Shown here: piece by piece, positions 25,620 to 35,170 of the stretch
Layout: the number at the start of each line of letters is the position of its first letter
Position numbering within the stretch: the stretch's first letter is position 1
From: Molanna angustata
Taxonomy: Eukaryota > Arthropoda > Insecta > Trichoptera > Molannidae
Assembly: GCA_963576475.1 (NCBI GenBank)
Contig: OY754986.1
Coordinates: forward strand, 12,840,493-12,904,492
Length of the DNA stretch: 64,000 nucleotides
Direction: 5' to 3'
Made by a program: the position numbers and the translations under genes
The notes under the pieces: generated by a model
Databases searched by the model: none
What the model saw: only the letters and a program-made list of their open reading frames with translations
Told to the model about the DNA's origin: nothing

Positions 25620-28050
25620 TCAACAATAATATCAATTTCAATATTACAAAAGTCTTATTTTGTATCATATTATGAAGTATGAATGGTTCGAACAAAGATT
25701 TTATATAACTATCCATAACGTTGCATATGGATCTATAAACAAATTAAATAAAATACAAATAATCCACAATGATATCAATTTCAATATTACAAAAGACTTA
25801 TTTTGTATCATATTATGAAGTATGAATGGTGCGAACAAAGATTTTATTTAACTATCCATAACGTTGCATATGGATCTAAAAACAAATAAAATAAAATACA
25901 AATAATCCACAATGATATCAATTTCAATATTACAAAAGACTTATTTTGTATCATATTATGAAGTATGAATGGTGCGAACAAAGATTTTATATAACTATCC
26001 ATAACGTTGCATATGGATCTATAAACAAATTAAATAAAATACAAATAATCCACAATGATATCAATTTATATACTACAAAAGTCTTATTTTGTATCATATT
26101 ATGAAGTATGAATGGTTCGAACAAAGATTTTATATAACTATCCATAACGTTGCATATGGATCTATAAACAAATTAAATAAAATACAAATAATCCACAATG
26201 ATATCAATTTCAATATTACAAAAGACTTATTTTGTATCATATTATGAAGTATGAATGGTGCGAACAAAGATTTTATTTAACTATCCATAACGTTGCATAT
26301 GGATCTAAAAACAAATAAAATAAAATACAAATAATCCACAATGATATCAATTTCAATATTACAAAAGACTTATTTTGTATCATATTATGAAGTATGAATG
26401 GTGCGAACAAAGATTTTATATAACTATCCATAACGTTGCATATGGATCTATAAACAAATTAAATAAAATACAAATAATCCACAATGATATCAATTTATAT
26501 ACTACAAAAGTCTTATTTTGTATCATATTATGAAGTATGAATGGTGCGAACAAAGATTTTATATAACTATCCATAACGTTGCATATGGATCTATAAACAA
26601 ATTAAATAAAATACAAATAATCCACAATGATATCAATTTCAATATTACAAAAGACTTATTTTGTATCATATTATGAAGTATGAATGGTGCGAACAAAGAT
26701 TTTATTTAACTATCCATAACGTTGCATATGGATCTAAAAACAAATAAAATAAAATACAAATAATCCACAATGATATCAATTTCAATATTACAAAAGACTT
26801 ATTTTGTATCATATTATGAAGTATGAATGGTGCGAACAAAGATTTTATATAACTATCCATAACGTTGCATATGGATCTATAAACAAATTAAATAAAATAC
26901 AAATAATCCACAATGATATCAATTTATATACTACAAAAGTCTTATTTTGTATCATATTATGAAGTATGAATGGTTCGAACAAAGATTTTATATAACTATC
27001 CATAACGTTGCATATGGATCTATAAACAAATTAAATAAAATACAAATAATCCACAATGATATCAATTTCAATATTACAAAAGACTTATTTTGTATCATAT
27101 TATGAAGTATGAATGGTGCGAACAAAGATTTTATTTAACTATCCATAACGTTGCATATGGATCTAAAAACAAATAAAATAAAATACAAATAATCCACAAT
27201 GATATCAATTTCAATATTACAAAAGACTTATTTTGTATCATATTATGAAGTATGAATGGTGCGAACAAAGATTTTATATAACTATCCATAACGTTGCATA
27301 TGGATCTATAAACAAATTAAATAAAATACAAATAATCCACAATGATATCAATTTATATACTACAAAAGTCTTATTTTGTATCATATTATGAAGTATGAAT
27401 GGTGCGAACAAAGATTTTATATAACTATCCATAACGTTGCATATGGATCTAAAAACAAATTAAATAAAATACAAATAATCCACAATGATTATGAAGTATG
27501 AATGGTGCGAATAAAAATTTTAAATAACTATCCATAACGTTGCATATGGATCTATAAACAAATTAAATAAAATACAAATAATCCACAATGATATCAATTT
27601 ATATACTACAAAAGTCTTATTTTGTATCATATTATGAAGTATGAATGGTGCGAATAAAGATTTTATATAACTATCCATAACGTTGCATATGGATCTATAA
27701 ACAAATTAAATAAAATACAAATAATCCACAATGATATCAATTTATATACTACAAAAGTCTTATTTTGAATCATATTATGTAGTATGAATGGTGCGAACAA
27801 AGATTTTATATAACTATCCATAACGTTGCATATGGATCTATAAACAAATTAAATAAAATACAAATAATCCACAATGATATCAATTTATATACTACAAAAG
27901 TCTTATTTTGAATCATATTATGTAGTATGAATGGTGCTAACAAAGATTTTATATAACTATCCATAACTTTTCATATGGAACTATAAACAAATTAAATTTA
28001 AAACCATTTATCAACAATAATATCAATTTACTTTCTACAAAAGTCTTATT
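25620..28050. repeat. 143-bp satellite with 429-bp higher-order (three-monomer) period
   Basis: Seventeen monomers carry CCATAACGTTGCATATGGATC. Three monomer types alternate. One has GATCTAAAAACAAATAAAAT, whose starts at 25873, 26302, 26731 and 27160 are each exactly 429 bp apart. Another has CAATTTATATACTACAAAAG. Edges are degenerate (before 25620 and after 27450, with one 36-bp deletion near 27490). Not coding. Confidence 0.95.
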
Positions 28051-28321
28051 ATGAATCAAATATTTATTACATGCTTATTTACAAGGAGTTTAAAATATCA
28101 TTCTTTCTAAAATTAAACAACAATTTATTATTTTGTAAATTAATATTTTATAAGAATAATGTTTTTGTGCGAAGGCGATAAACACAGCAGCGAAAAATAA
28201 AGCTTGCTAAATGTCATAGTTTGTGAAACGCAAATTAAGAAACTAAAAGAGAATCTTCGTTTGACTTCTACAATAGGGTTTGCAACCTTTTTTACCACTT
28301 TGCGGATTATAGGCGTTTGAT

Positions 28322-28738
28322 ATAGATTAAACTCGGCAATCTTCGTATTGCCTGTATAATTAAAAATGGTCCCTCAGTGTCTCCCGTCCCTTCGGTGCCT
28401 CCCGTCCTTTCAATGCCTCCTGTCCCTCAGTGCCACCCGTCTCTTCAGTGTCTCCCGTCCCTTCAGGTCCTTCTGAACCTCCCGTTCCTTCAATGCCTCC
28501 TACCCCCCTTCAGTTCCTCCCGTATCTTTCATCCCTTCAGACATTTTAGTAACTTCAGACCCTTCAGTACCTTCAGATCTTTCAGTATCTTCAGATCGTT
28601 CAGTACCTTCAGACCGTTCAGTACCTTCAGACCCGTCAGAGCCATGGACCGCCGGAGGCGGTCATTTACCGCGCAGCGGTAAAAGCTGGCTGGAAGCCCT
28701 AGCATAGAAGCTGAGCGAAGCGAAGCTTTTCAGCTAGT
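28322..28738 (+). repeat. Helitron-like minisatellite element, short copy with structured end
   Basis: Starts CGGCAATCTTCGTATTGCCT GTATAATTAAAAATGGTCC like the 49.7-53.2 kb elements, has about 14 degenerate CCCTTCAG-type units, and ends in a run of hairpins (28647-28735) followed by CTAGT. Confidence 0.7.
28647..28735 (+). other. run of triloop hairpins at the element end
   Basis: GACCGCC-GGA-GGCGGTC (28647-28663), TTTACCGC-GCA-GCGGTAAA (28665-28683), GGCT-GGA-AGCC (28688-28698), and AAGC-GAA-GCTT nested in AGCTGA...TCAGCT (28709-28735). All loops are three bases of the GNA type. Confidence 0.8.
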
Positions 28739-28764
28739 ATGGAATAAACAATAAAATATAATAT

Positions 28765-29165
28765 AATATCTTCACTTCATACACAACGTTCATTTGTCCA
28801 CATTTAGAATACTGAACTGCAATATGGAATCCTTACTACCTAAAACATATAAATATAATTGAATAAAGTACAAAATAAGTATTTGAAACATATCAACTTT
28901 CGTTTACGCACATATTTTCCTTTATATTCCGAATCAGTTCAATTTCATAGATTTGACACACTAGTTAATCGATTAATTATGGCCGATTTATCTCTTTTAT
29001 ATAAGCTATTTTTTATAAACATTTTTTGGACTCTTCTGAACTAATAAGCTTTATATCACTTAGAGTTTCTGGAAGAACAACCAGACGACCCGAGTTGTAT
29101 CACCTTCCACTTTGTTGAACGAACTATCGGAAGTTTTCAAATATCCCTCGAATTAGTCTACAATA
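28765..29165 (+). pseudogene. LINE RT C-terminal fragment (jockey-like)
   Basis: Reads FICPHLEY, TAIWNPYYLKHINIIE, VQNKYLKHINFRLRTYFPLY and RFDTLVNRLIMADLSLLYKLF with frame breaks. Confidence 0.65.
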
Positions 29166-29789
29166 TAATGAAAGATTTAGTGATATAGACATATTTTTCC
29201 TTTCTTATAATACATTCCGAAATAGGGTTAGGTGCAAATGCGGACAGATATCTTAATGACGAAAGATGCTGTGACATACCATCAGTTGCTCTACCTCTCA
29301 CATTCTTCCCTACAGTTCCCATTATCCCTGTTACTATTCCTACAGTTCCCATTATCCCTGTTACTGTTGTCATATATTAATTTTACTCTTATATTTTTTT
29401 CTAGTTTTTAATATATAATGTTATTTTTTTCAGAAATCAACTGTAAATGCGTACTTTGTGGACAGTTTTTTGACCTTAAATAATAAGTTATTGTTATGTT
29501 CATATTAGTTTAGAATGCTCTTATTGTCCCAAATAAACAAAATAAATAAACGAAATAAATAAATTCAATAAAATAAAAACATTGATGACGGAAGATGAAA
29601 CACATGTCAAGAATGACCTTAGATTGTCTATTATAAGTAATGTTTGTGTACAATTTAGAATACCGGTTATGTTGTCGTTTGAACAATTTCATCTTGTTTA
29701 TGATCTATGGTCTGTGTAGGAACAACATCGAGTCGCATAAATTTGGGTCAAATTTTATATTGCAATACTCTCACTATAGCAAACAGACT
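29166..29789. other. unassigned AT-rich sequence
   Basis: A short imperfect duplication CTACAGTTCCCATTATCCCT GTTACT occurs twice at 29311-29367. No gene seen. Confidence 0.35.
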
Positions 29790-30565
29790 GGCATACCTCA
29801 AATATATTACTAAACACACCGAACGGGTTGAGAATAGTTAAGTGTACGTCATTCTTAATTTTTGCAGATGATCTGAACGAGATGATGAGTGTGCACTCTT
29901 TGAGGGTTGAAAGGGTTCAACATACATTTATAAAATTTGTAAATGACAAATTATCCATTCCTTTAGAAAAATCAAATTATGATTTCCTAATTAGCGTTCT
30001 AAATTTATCGAAACTATCAAGCAGAAGAACGATTTATGATTTAATTTGTTTATTTAAAATAATCCAGGGTATATTGGACACCCCTGACCTAATTGAAATG
30101 ATAAAATTCAGAGTACCGACAAGGTTTGCTTCACGTCAAAATGCACCTTTTCATATACATAGAGATCTTCGAAGTAACTTCATTATTAACTCGCCAATTC
30201 ATAGATTGCACCGCCTTGGAAACCAATATAGTGCTGTTGATATATTTAATGTATACACTATAGATGGTTTCAAAAGGATGCTTAGCGTAAATTACATTTT
30301 TTCATTTTTGGTTTGTTTATTTTCTGGTTTAAAAATAGAATTTGTAATAATGTTTATTTATTTTCCTTCTTCTTCTTCTTTTTGTGTGTAGTTACATTGT
30401 CTTATATTGCCCTTTACTTTAGTATTTTTTTTTAATATTTGTGTTATTGATGTATTTGCACTTATTGTTGTTTTGTGGTGCCTACATTGTTATTATTTAT
30501 CTTGTCTTTTATTGTAAATGTCCTATTAAGGGAGTACATACATATATAATAAATAAATAAATAAA
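29790..30565 (+). pseudogene. LINE C-terminal fragment (jockey-like) with poly(AATA) tail
   Basis: The frame at 29880-30390 reads LRVERVQHTFIKFVNDKL, SKLSSRRTIYDLICLFKIIQ and SPIHRLHRLGNQYS. The tail AATAAATAAATAAATAAATT ends the element near 30566. It is an unrelated divergent copy compared with 28765-29165. Confidence 0.7.
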
Positions 30566-30566
30566 T

Positions 30567-31435
30567 TAACCAAAAAACATTTTTGTATTGTATTTTATTA
30601 GTTCACAGACAATGACTGGGCAATAAAACAGGTGATTCACAATCTAAACAACATAGTCAGGTCCGGCATTTTATATATTTTATTTAGCATAGATCCAGGC
30701 AAGAATACCCAAATATATATCGAATGGTAGATGAAATGCGTATGGTGTGGGTAAATATTTCCTACCTACACAACACGACGACCTGAATTTCACAAATTTC
30801 ACAATTCTTACTGTACTAGTGAATGTAATGAATGTGACTTTGTATTTAGAGCCGACTTTACAAAATATTTAGGAATATATATTTTACTTTCAACTAAAGT
30901 GGGATAGACAGATAATTTGACCTAAAAACATTGTATGGTATATTACAGTTTAACTCAATCTCTACTCACATATTATTATGGAATGATAGCTTGGGAACGA
31001 GCTTATGACAATCAAATAATTTCATTTAGTAGATATTTTGTTCATTTGTTATTTTAATTTAAAATTTCATTGTTATTTTAATTCCAAATGAGACACCAAC
31101 CGATTCAATTTCTAGCATCGATTATTTACACTCTCTCTGTTCTTGAGATTCGACTTCCCTCTCTCTTTCTCTCTAGGTTGGTTCAGCTCCCCTCTATCTT
31201 CAGCCCGGTGAGTAGTGTGAGTGTGATATTATTATATTTTTGTACCAAGAATGAGGAGACAGAGAGTCATTGCATGGCACGCTTCTAGGAAACCGGTCCA
31301 CTGACATCATGATGTAATTTACGTAACAGGTCAATACTCCACTAACATTTCATCGTAACACTTATTGCATATAATGTATGATACAGTGTTTTACCATTTC
31401 TTCAGGAAATTCCCAGTTTTATTGATTCACAATTG
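30567..31435. other. unassigned sequence
   Basis: Includes a pyrimidine-rich TCTCTCTTTCTCTC stretch near 31160 but no supported gene. Confidence 0.3.
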
Positions 31436-31700
31436 GATTTATCATATTTAGTATTTCAATATATATATTTAGTATTTCAACATATACATGAGATATATTA
31501 AGTATTTCATGAAATAATAAGTACTTATTTCATATATTTAGGATTTCCAGATATATTAAGTCAAAACACATTTCGTATTTCAAAACATATTTCGTATTTC
31601 ATATATTTGGTATTTCAAGATATAGGTGTTTAGTATTTCAAGATATATCTAGTATTACAAGATATATTTATCGTGTATATCAAGATATATTTAATTTTTA
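31436..31700 (+). repeat. degenerate tandem repeat of about 19-25 bp
   Basis: Variants of TAGTATTTCAAGATATATTT recur about ten times. Confidence 0.65.
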
Positions 31701-31714
31701 AAATATCTTTATTT

Positions 31715-31900
31715 TATGACAAATGTTTAACATCCCAATAGAGACGAATTTGAAATATTCTAGAATATTTCACTTAAGTCACCTACAGGGCTTACGACCT
31801 ATTTAACTTCTCACACACCCACACTAAAAACGCAAAATTCCCCACCGGGAATCGAATCTAGAACCTGGCAGGAATGACAATAGTAAAACGGCTTATAAAA
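31715..31900 (-). repeat. partial 'ACCTACAGGGCTTACGACCT' repeat followed by SINE remnant
   Basis: CCCAATAGAGACGAATTTGA and ACCTACAGGGCTTACGACCT match the family at 49.4 kb. Then GGGAATCGAATCTAGAACC is an inverted tRNA B box. Confidence 0.5.
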
Positions 31901-32445
31901 TATTACATATCAATGAAGAGGATTTAAGATCAGATGATTTGGAGGCCTTCGAAATAAAAAGCCATTAATAAAAAACAAAAAATAATAAATAACCAACTAC
32001 ACTAGAACGAGCAGGCGTGTAAATATCCCGCTGTACGGGGGTTTGGGGCTCAATTACTCCAAACCAAAATTATTATTGTGAGCAAGTCTACTACAAACCG
32101 AGATCTGTTATTCCACCTGTTAATATATACAGTCACTTACTTGAGACGTATCTTTATATCTTCACAGGAACAGCTCCGACGTTCAATTATCTTGCTCACA
32201 GGAAGGGGTAGGATCGTCAATAGTGTGACAGACATGAATCTGGTCACAAACAGCACACAACACCAAAAATACGCGATAAAAATGTGAGCCGCAAAATCCA
32301 ACCCGCAGAAGTCGGCCGACGAAACTTAATGTAATGTCCTCTGCCCTCTGTGTATGTTCGGATTTCAAAATAAATCACAAATAAATGACCATTTATTCCA
32401 CAGATGTCAGATCCCGATTGAATAGTCTACTTGCTTGTTAAATTA

Positions 32446-33732
32446 CTAGGCATGCCTTTTAAGTTCTGTCGTTTACATATTTACCGGCAGCTTTGAATTT
32501 AAAACTGTTTGATATTCAAATTTGTTTGAATTTAGAATCTCAAAACAATTGAAAGTATTAGGATTAATGCTATTGTTTAGTCATTGTGTCGTTTTGAATC
32601 TGTCAGGTCGCGTACGAAAATGAATCTTACTAAGGAAAATGTCCGTGCAATAATTTTCTACGACTTTAAAAGAAGCCTAATACGGCTTCAGTGTTTTTAA
32701 GAGATAACATCTGTGTTCCAAGATAAAGCTCCATCTCTGCGGACTGTCGAACGCTGGTACTTAGAATTTCAGCGTGGACATACCAGTCTTAGTGACGAAT
32801 CTCGTGAAGGACGTCCAAAATCCGCCTTCACTGAAGAAAACATCATTGCTGTGAGACAACTAATTCTCGAAGATCCTCATGTGACATATCGAGAGATAGA
32901 GGCGTTATTAGGCATCTCAGGGACAACCATTCAGAAGATATTGCATTTGGCACTTGGTGTGAGAAAGCTAGTTTTCCGTTGGATCCCGCATTTGCTTTTC
33001 GACGATAATAAGGAGGCCTGCATCAGATGGTGTAAGAAAACTCTTCAAAGGTTCAACCGAGGAGAGTCAAATCACGTCTACGACATTATCAGTGGTTTCG
33101 AATCTTGGATCTATGCCTACGATCCTGATTTCAAACAACAATCTACAGTCTGGGTCTTCCAAGATGAGCCAAAGCCGACTAAAGTTGTTCGCTCTCGAAG
33201 CACTCCAAAGAAGATGGTGGCCACGTTCACTGCGAAAATCGGTCATGTTGCGATAATTGCACTTGAAGATCATAGAACGGTTAATGCTGAGTTGTATACG
33301 ACAGTTTGTTTACCACAAGTCATCGTTGAACTTCGGAAATCTAACCCAAAACGACGCATCATACCATGATAACGCAAGCTCACACAGCGCTCGTCAAACT
33401 ATTCAGTATTTGAAGCAGGAAAACGTAGAAATTCTTGACCATCCTCCATACAGTCCTGACCTAAGCTCTAACGATTTCTTTACATTTCCTAGAATTAAGA
33501 AAAATCTTCGCGGTCAAAGGTTCCAGTCCAGTGAAGAAGCAGTCGACGCCTTCAAGACAGCCATATTGAACACCCCTACTTTGGAGAGGAATAAATGTTT
33601 TAATAACTGATTCGAGCGAATGGAAAAGTATATTAAACTACGTGGTGTATACTTTAAAAAACAATAAAAGATACTATAAGATTAAAGTAGTGTTATTTTC
33701 TTCAAACGACAAAACTTAAAAGGCATGCCTCG
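32446..33732 (+). mobile_element. mariner-family transposon, complete ends, inactive
   Basis: 1287 bp bounded by 29-bp inverted repeats (CTAGGCATGCCTTTTAAG... at 32446-32474; its partner ends at 33732, two mismatches) and TA dinucleotides at 32444-32445 and 33733-33734. This is the family's size and target site. Confidence 0.93.
32620..33610 (+). pseudogene. mariner transposase, decayed (DD34D family)
   Basis: DNA-cutting transposase of a cut-and-paste mariner. The frame starts at ATG 32620 (MNLTKENVRAIIFYDF), meets an in-frame TAA at 32698-32700, then runs to 33369 with the helix-turn-helix region (SLRTVERWYLEFQRG, VTYREIEALLGISGTTIQKI) and WIPH. The first catalytic aspartate is lost: SGFESWIY replaces the family's GDESWIY. 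A frameshift near 33364 precedes the second aspartate (HDNASSH, 33368-33370). The third follows 34 residues later in YSPDLSSNDFF, the DD34D spacing. With a stop, a frameshift and a missing catalytic residue it cannot be active. It lies upstream of gene 1 and is unrelated to its function. Confidence 0.92.
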
Positions 33733-33814
33733 TATAAATGAAAAATTATAACAATATTCATTACAACCAAACTTTGAATACTACTCCATTATTTAAAAAT
33801 ATAACAATTTAACT

Positions 33815-34022
33815 GTCATAATCCTTTTCCCATCCTTTTCCTTTCCCGTCACAGGCAAACATACATCTTAGTTATATTTAAATTTATGATGTTTGAAATG
33901 TTTTATATTTAATATCTGTGGACATATGTAATTGGTCTGTTTGTTTTTATTTTATAGTGTATTATTCCATTTTAGTATTTTAAGACTGTATTTGTCCCTA
34001 AATAAATAAATAAATAAATAAA
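33815..34022 (+). mobile_element. LINE 3'-UTR fragment with (AAAT)n tail
   Basis: CCATCCTTTTCCTTTCCCGT, TTATTTTATAGTGTATTATT and CCCTAAATAAATAAATAAAT. Same family end as 9510-9755. Confidence 0.6.
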
Positions 34023-34046
34023 TATCTTTCCGTTGACAGCCCTAAC

Positions 34047-34054
34047 TATATAAA
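34047..34054 (+). promoter_or_regulatory. candidate TATA box upstream of gene 1
   Basis: TATATAAA, about 880 bp before the first recognised coding exon and just downstream of a LINE tail. A start site would fall near 34078-34081 (CCATAGTT). A strong GTAAGTGAG donor-like site follows at 34111, which would fit a short 5' exon, but no signal peptide was found there. Tentative. Confidence 0.35.
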
Positions 34055-34350
34055 CTCCGCCCATGAACTTTTTGATCCATAGTTTTATGCACACGTTTCA
34101 TACGTACATAGTAAGTGAGCGGTTCCGTCTCCGAAACTAGTTAACGTAAAAATACTCAAACGTGGTTGACACTTAGATAATATTTATTTATTTTAATACT
34201 ATTAAATATGCTGTAATTGGCGTTATAAATTGCGTGTTGTTGTTTTGTTATTGTCAATTAAATAGCTGTTTCCAAATAAATGAAATTTGTCTTGAAATAG
34301 TGCATTAATAAAAACTTACAAAAAAAAACGTTTTTCTGTAGAAGATCAGT

Positions 34351-34397
34351 GATGACTTTTAAGAGTTTGAAATTGATTCAAACTCTTAAAAGTCATC
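34351..34397. repeat. perfect 21-bp inverted repeat, 5-nt loop
   Basis: Left arm GATGACTTTTAAGAGTTTGA(A), loop ATTGA, exact complement at 34377-34397. Lies between the candidate gene 1 TATA box and its first recognised exon. Confidence 0.9.
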
Positions 34398-34499
34398 AAT
34401 TATCTGACCTTAATGAAATTGATTCAAGTTACCTTATATATGACAAATACAAAAGATAAAAAAGCGCAAAAGGTCTTAAACTATCTTATATAATATGTC

Positions 34500-34610
34500 C
34501 TATTATATTATAAAACAAGATTTTTGTGAGTAATAATTTTTCCTCTGCTGAGAATTGAACTCAGGACATCGCTGGTTCAGAAGACGATCGTTTTATTTCT
34601 TATTTTATCT
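34500..34610 (-). repeat. tRNA-derived SINE remnant
   Basis: On plus TGAGAATTGAACTCAGGACA is an inverted B box with flanking SINE body. Confidence 0.4.
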
Positions 34611-34611
34611 C

Positions 34612-34795
34612 TTAGTGACAGACCTGGCAAGGTTCTGGGCTATTAATCCAGTGGTCCCGAATTCGAATCCTGCCTGGACCGATTTCGCTCACCTATAGCT
34701 CAAGCATCTATGTTAAAGTAAGGGAATGTAGGAAGATGTTTATCTACTTGTTTAACAAGGACATCATATTTGTTTTATGCAAAAAAAGCTCTCGC
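34612..34795 (+). repeat. tRNA-derived SINE (family S1), plus copy
   Basis: GGGCTATTAATCCAGTGGTC and GAATTCGAATCCTGCC (B box), then GAATGTAGGAAGATG and CTTGTTTAACAAGGACAT. Matches the minus copy at 35270-35475. Confidence 0.75.
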
Positions 34796-34929
34796 AGTTT
34801 CTCGGCACTTTAAAATAGTTACTATTTCTAAACCATATATAGCAACCAGCAGCACATAAGCTTCATATCCTATCCTTTTCAGGTTTTATGTCACGATTTA
34901 TAAACGTCAATTTTTCATTTTGATTTCAG

Positions 34930-35170
34930 CCCCCTACATCATACCATGCAGCCAGTCGGATCCTGAACTCAACACGTGCATAAAGCAGTCCTTCAATCAT
35001 CTCAGGCCGTACCTGGTGACCGGTATCAGCGAACTGAATGTCCAGCCCATAGACCCTCTCCACATACCCTACATGGGAATGGAGAATGGTAACGGAGCGG
35101 TCAAGATAAAGGCATCCTTCTTAAATATGACAGCCTACGGGGCTGGAAACTACTCCATCACTAAAGTCAA
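34930..35170 (+). CDS. gene 1, second coding exon (241 bp)
   Basis: Acceptor TTTGATTTCAG, donor GTAAGA. It starts in phase 1 and ends in phase 2. It encodes the two conserved cysteines (PC-x9-C), the DPELNTC segment and two possible N-glycosylation sites (NMT, NYS). The length equals exon 2 of gene 2. Confidence 0.87.

Noticed and set aside
25620..28050. CRISPR-like array
   Set aside because: Monomers are contiguous and near-identical without unique spacers, and the genome is an insect's; it is a satellite.
31088..31288. Possible signal-peptide exon for gene 1 (ATG, hydrophobic residues, GTGAGT donor)
   Set aside because: The donor would end the exon in phase 0 whereas exon 2 needs phase 1, and the residues are not a typical leader.
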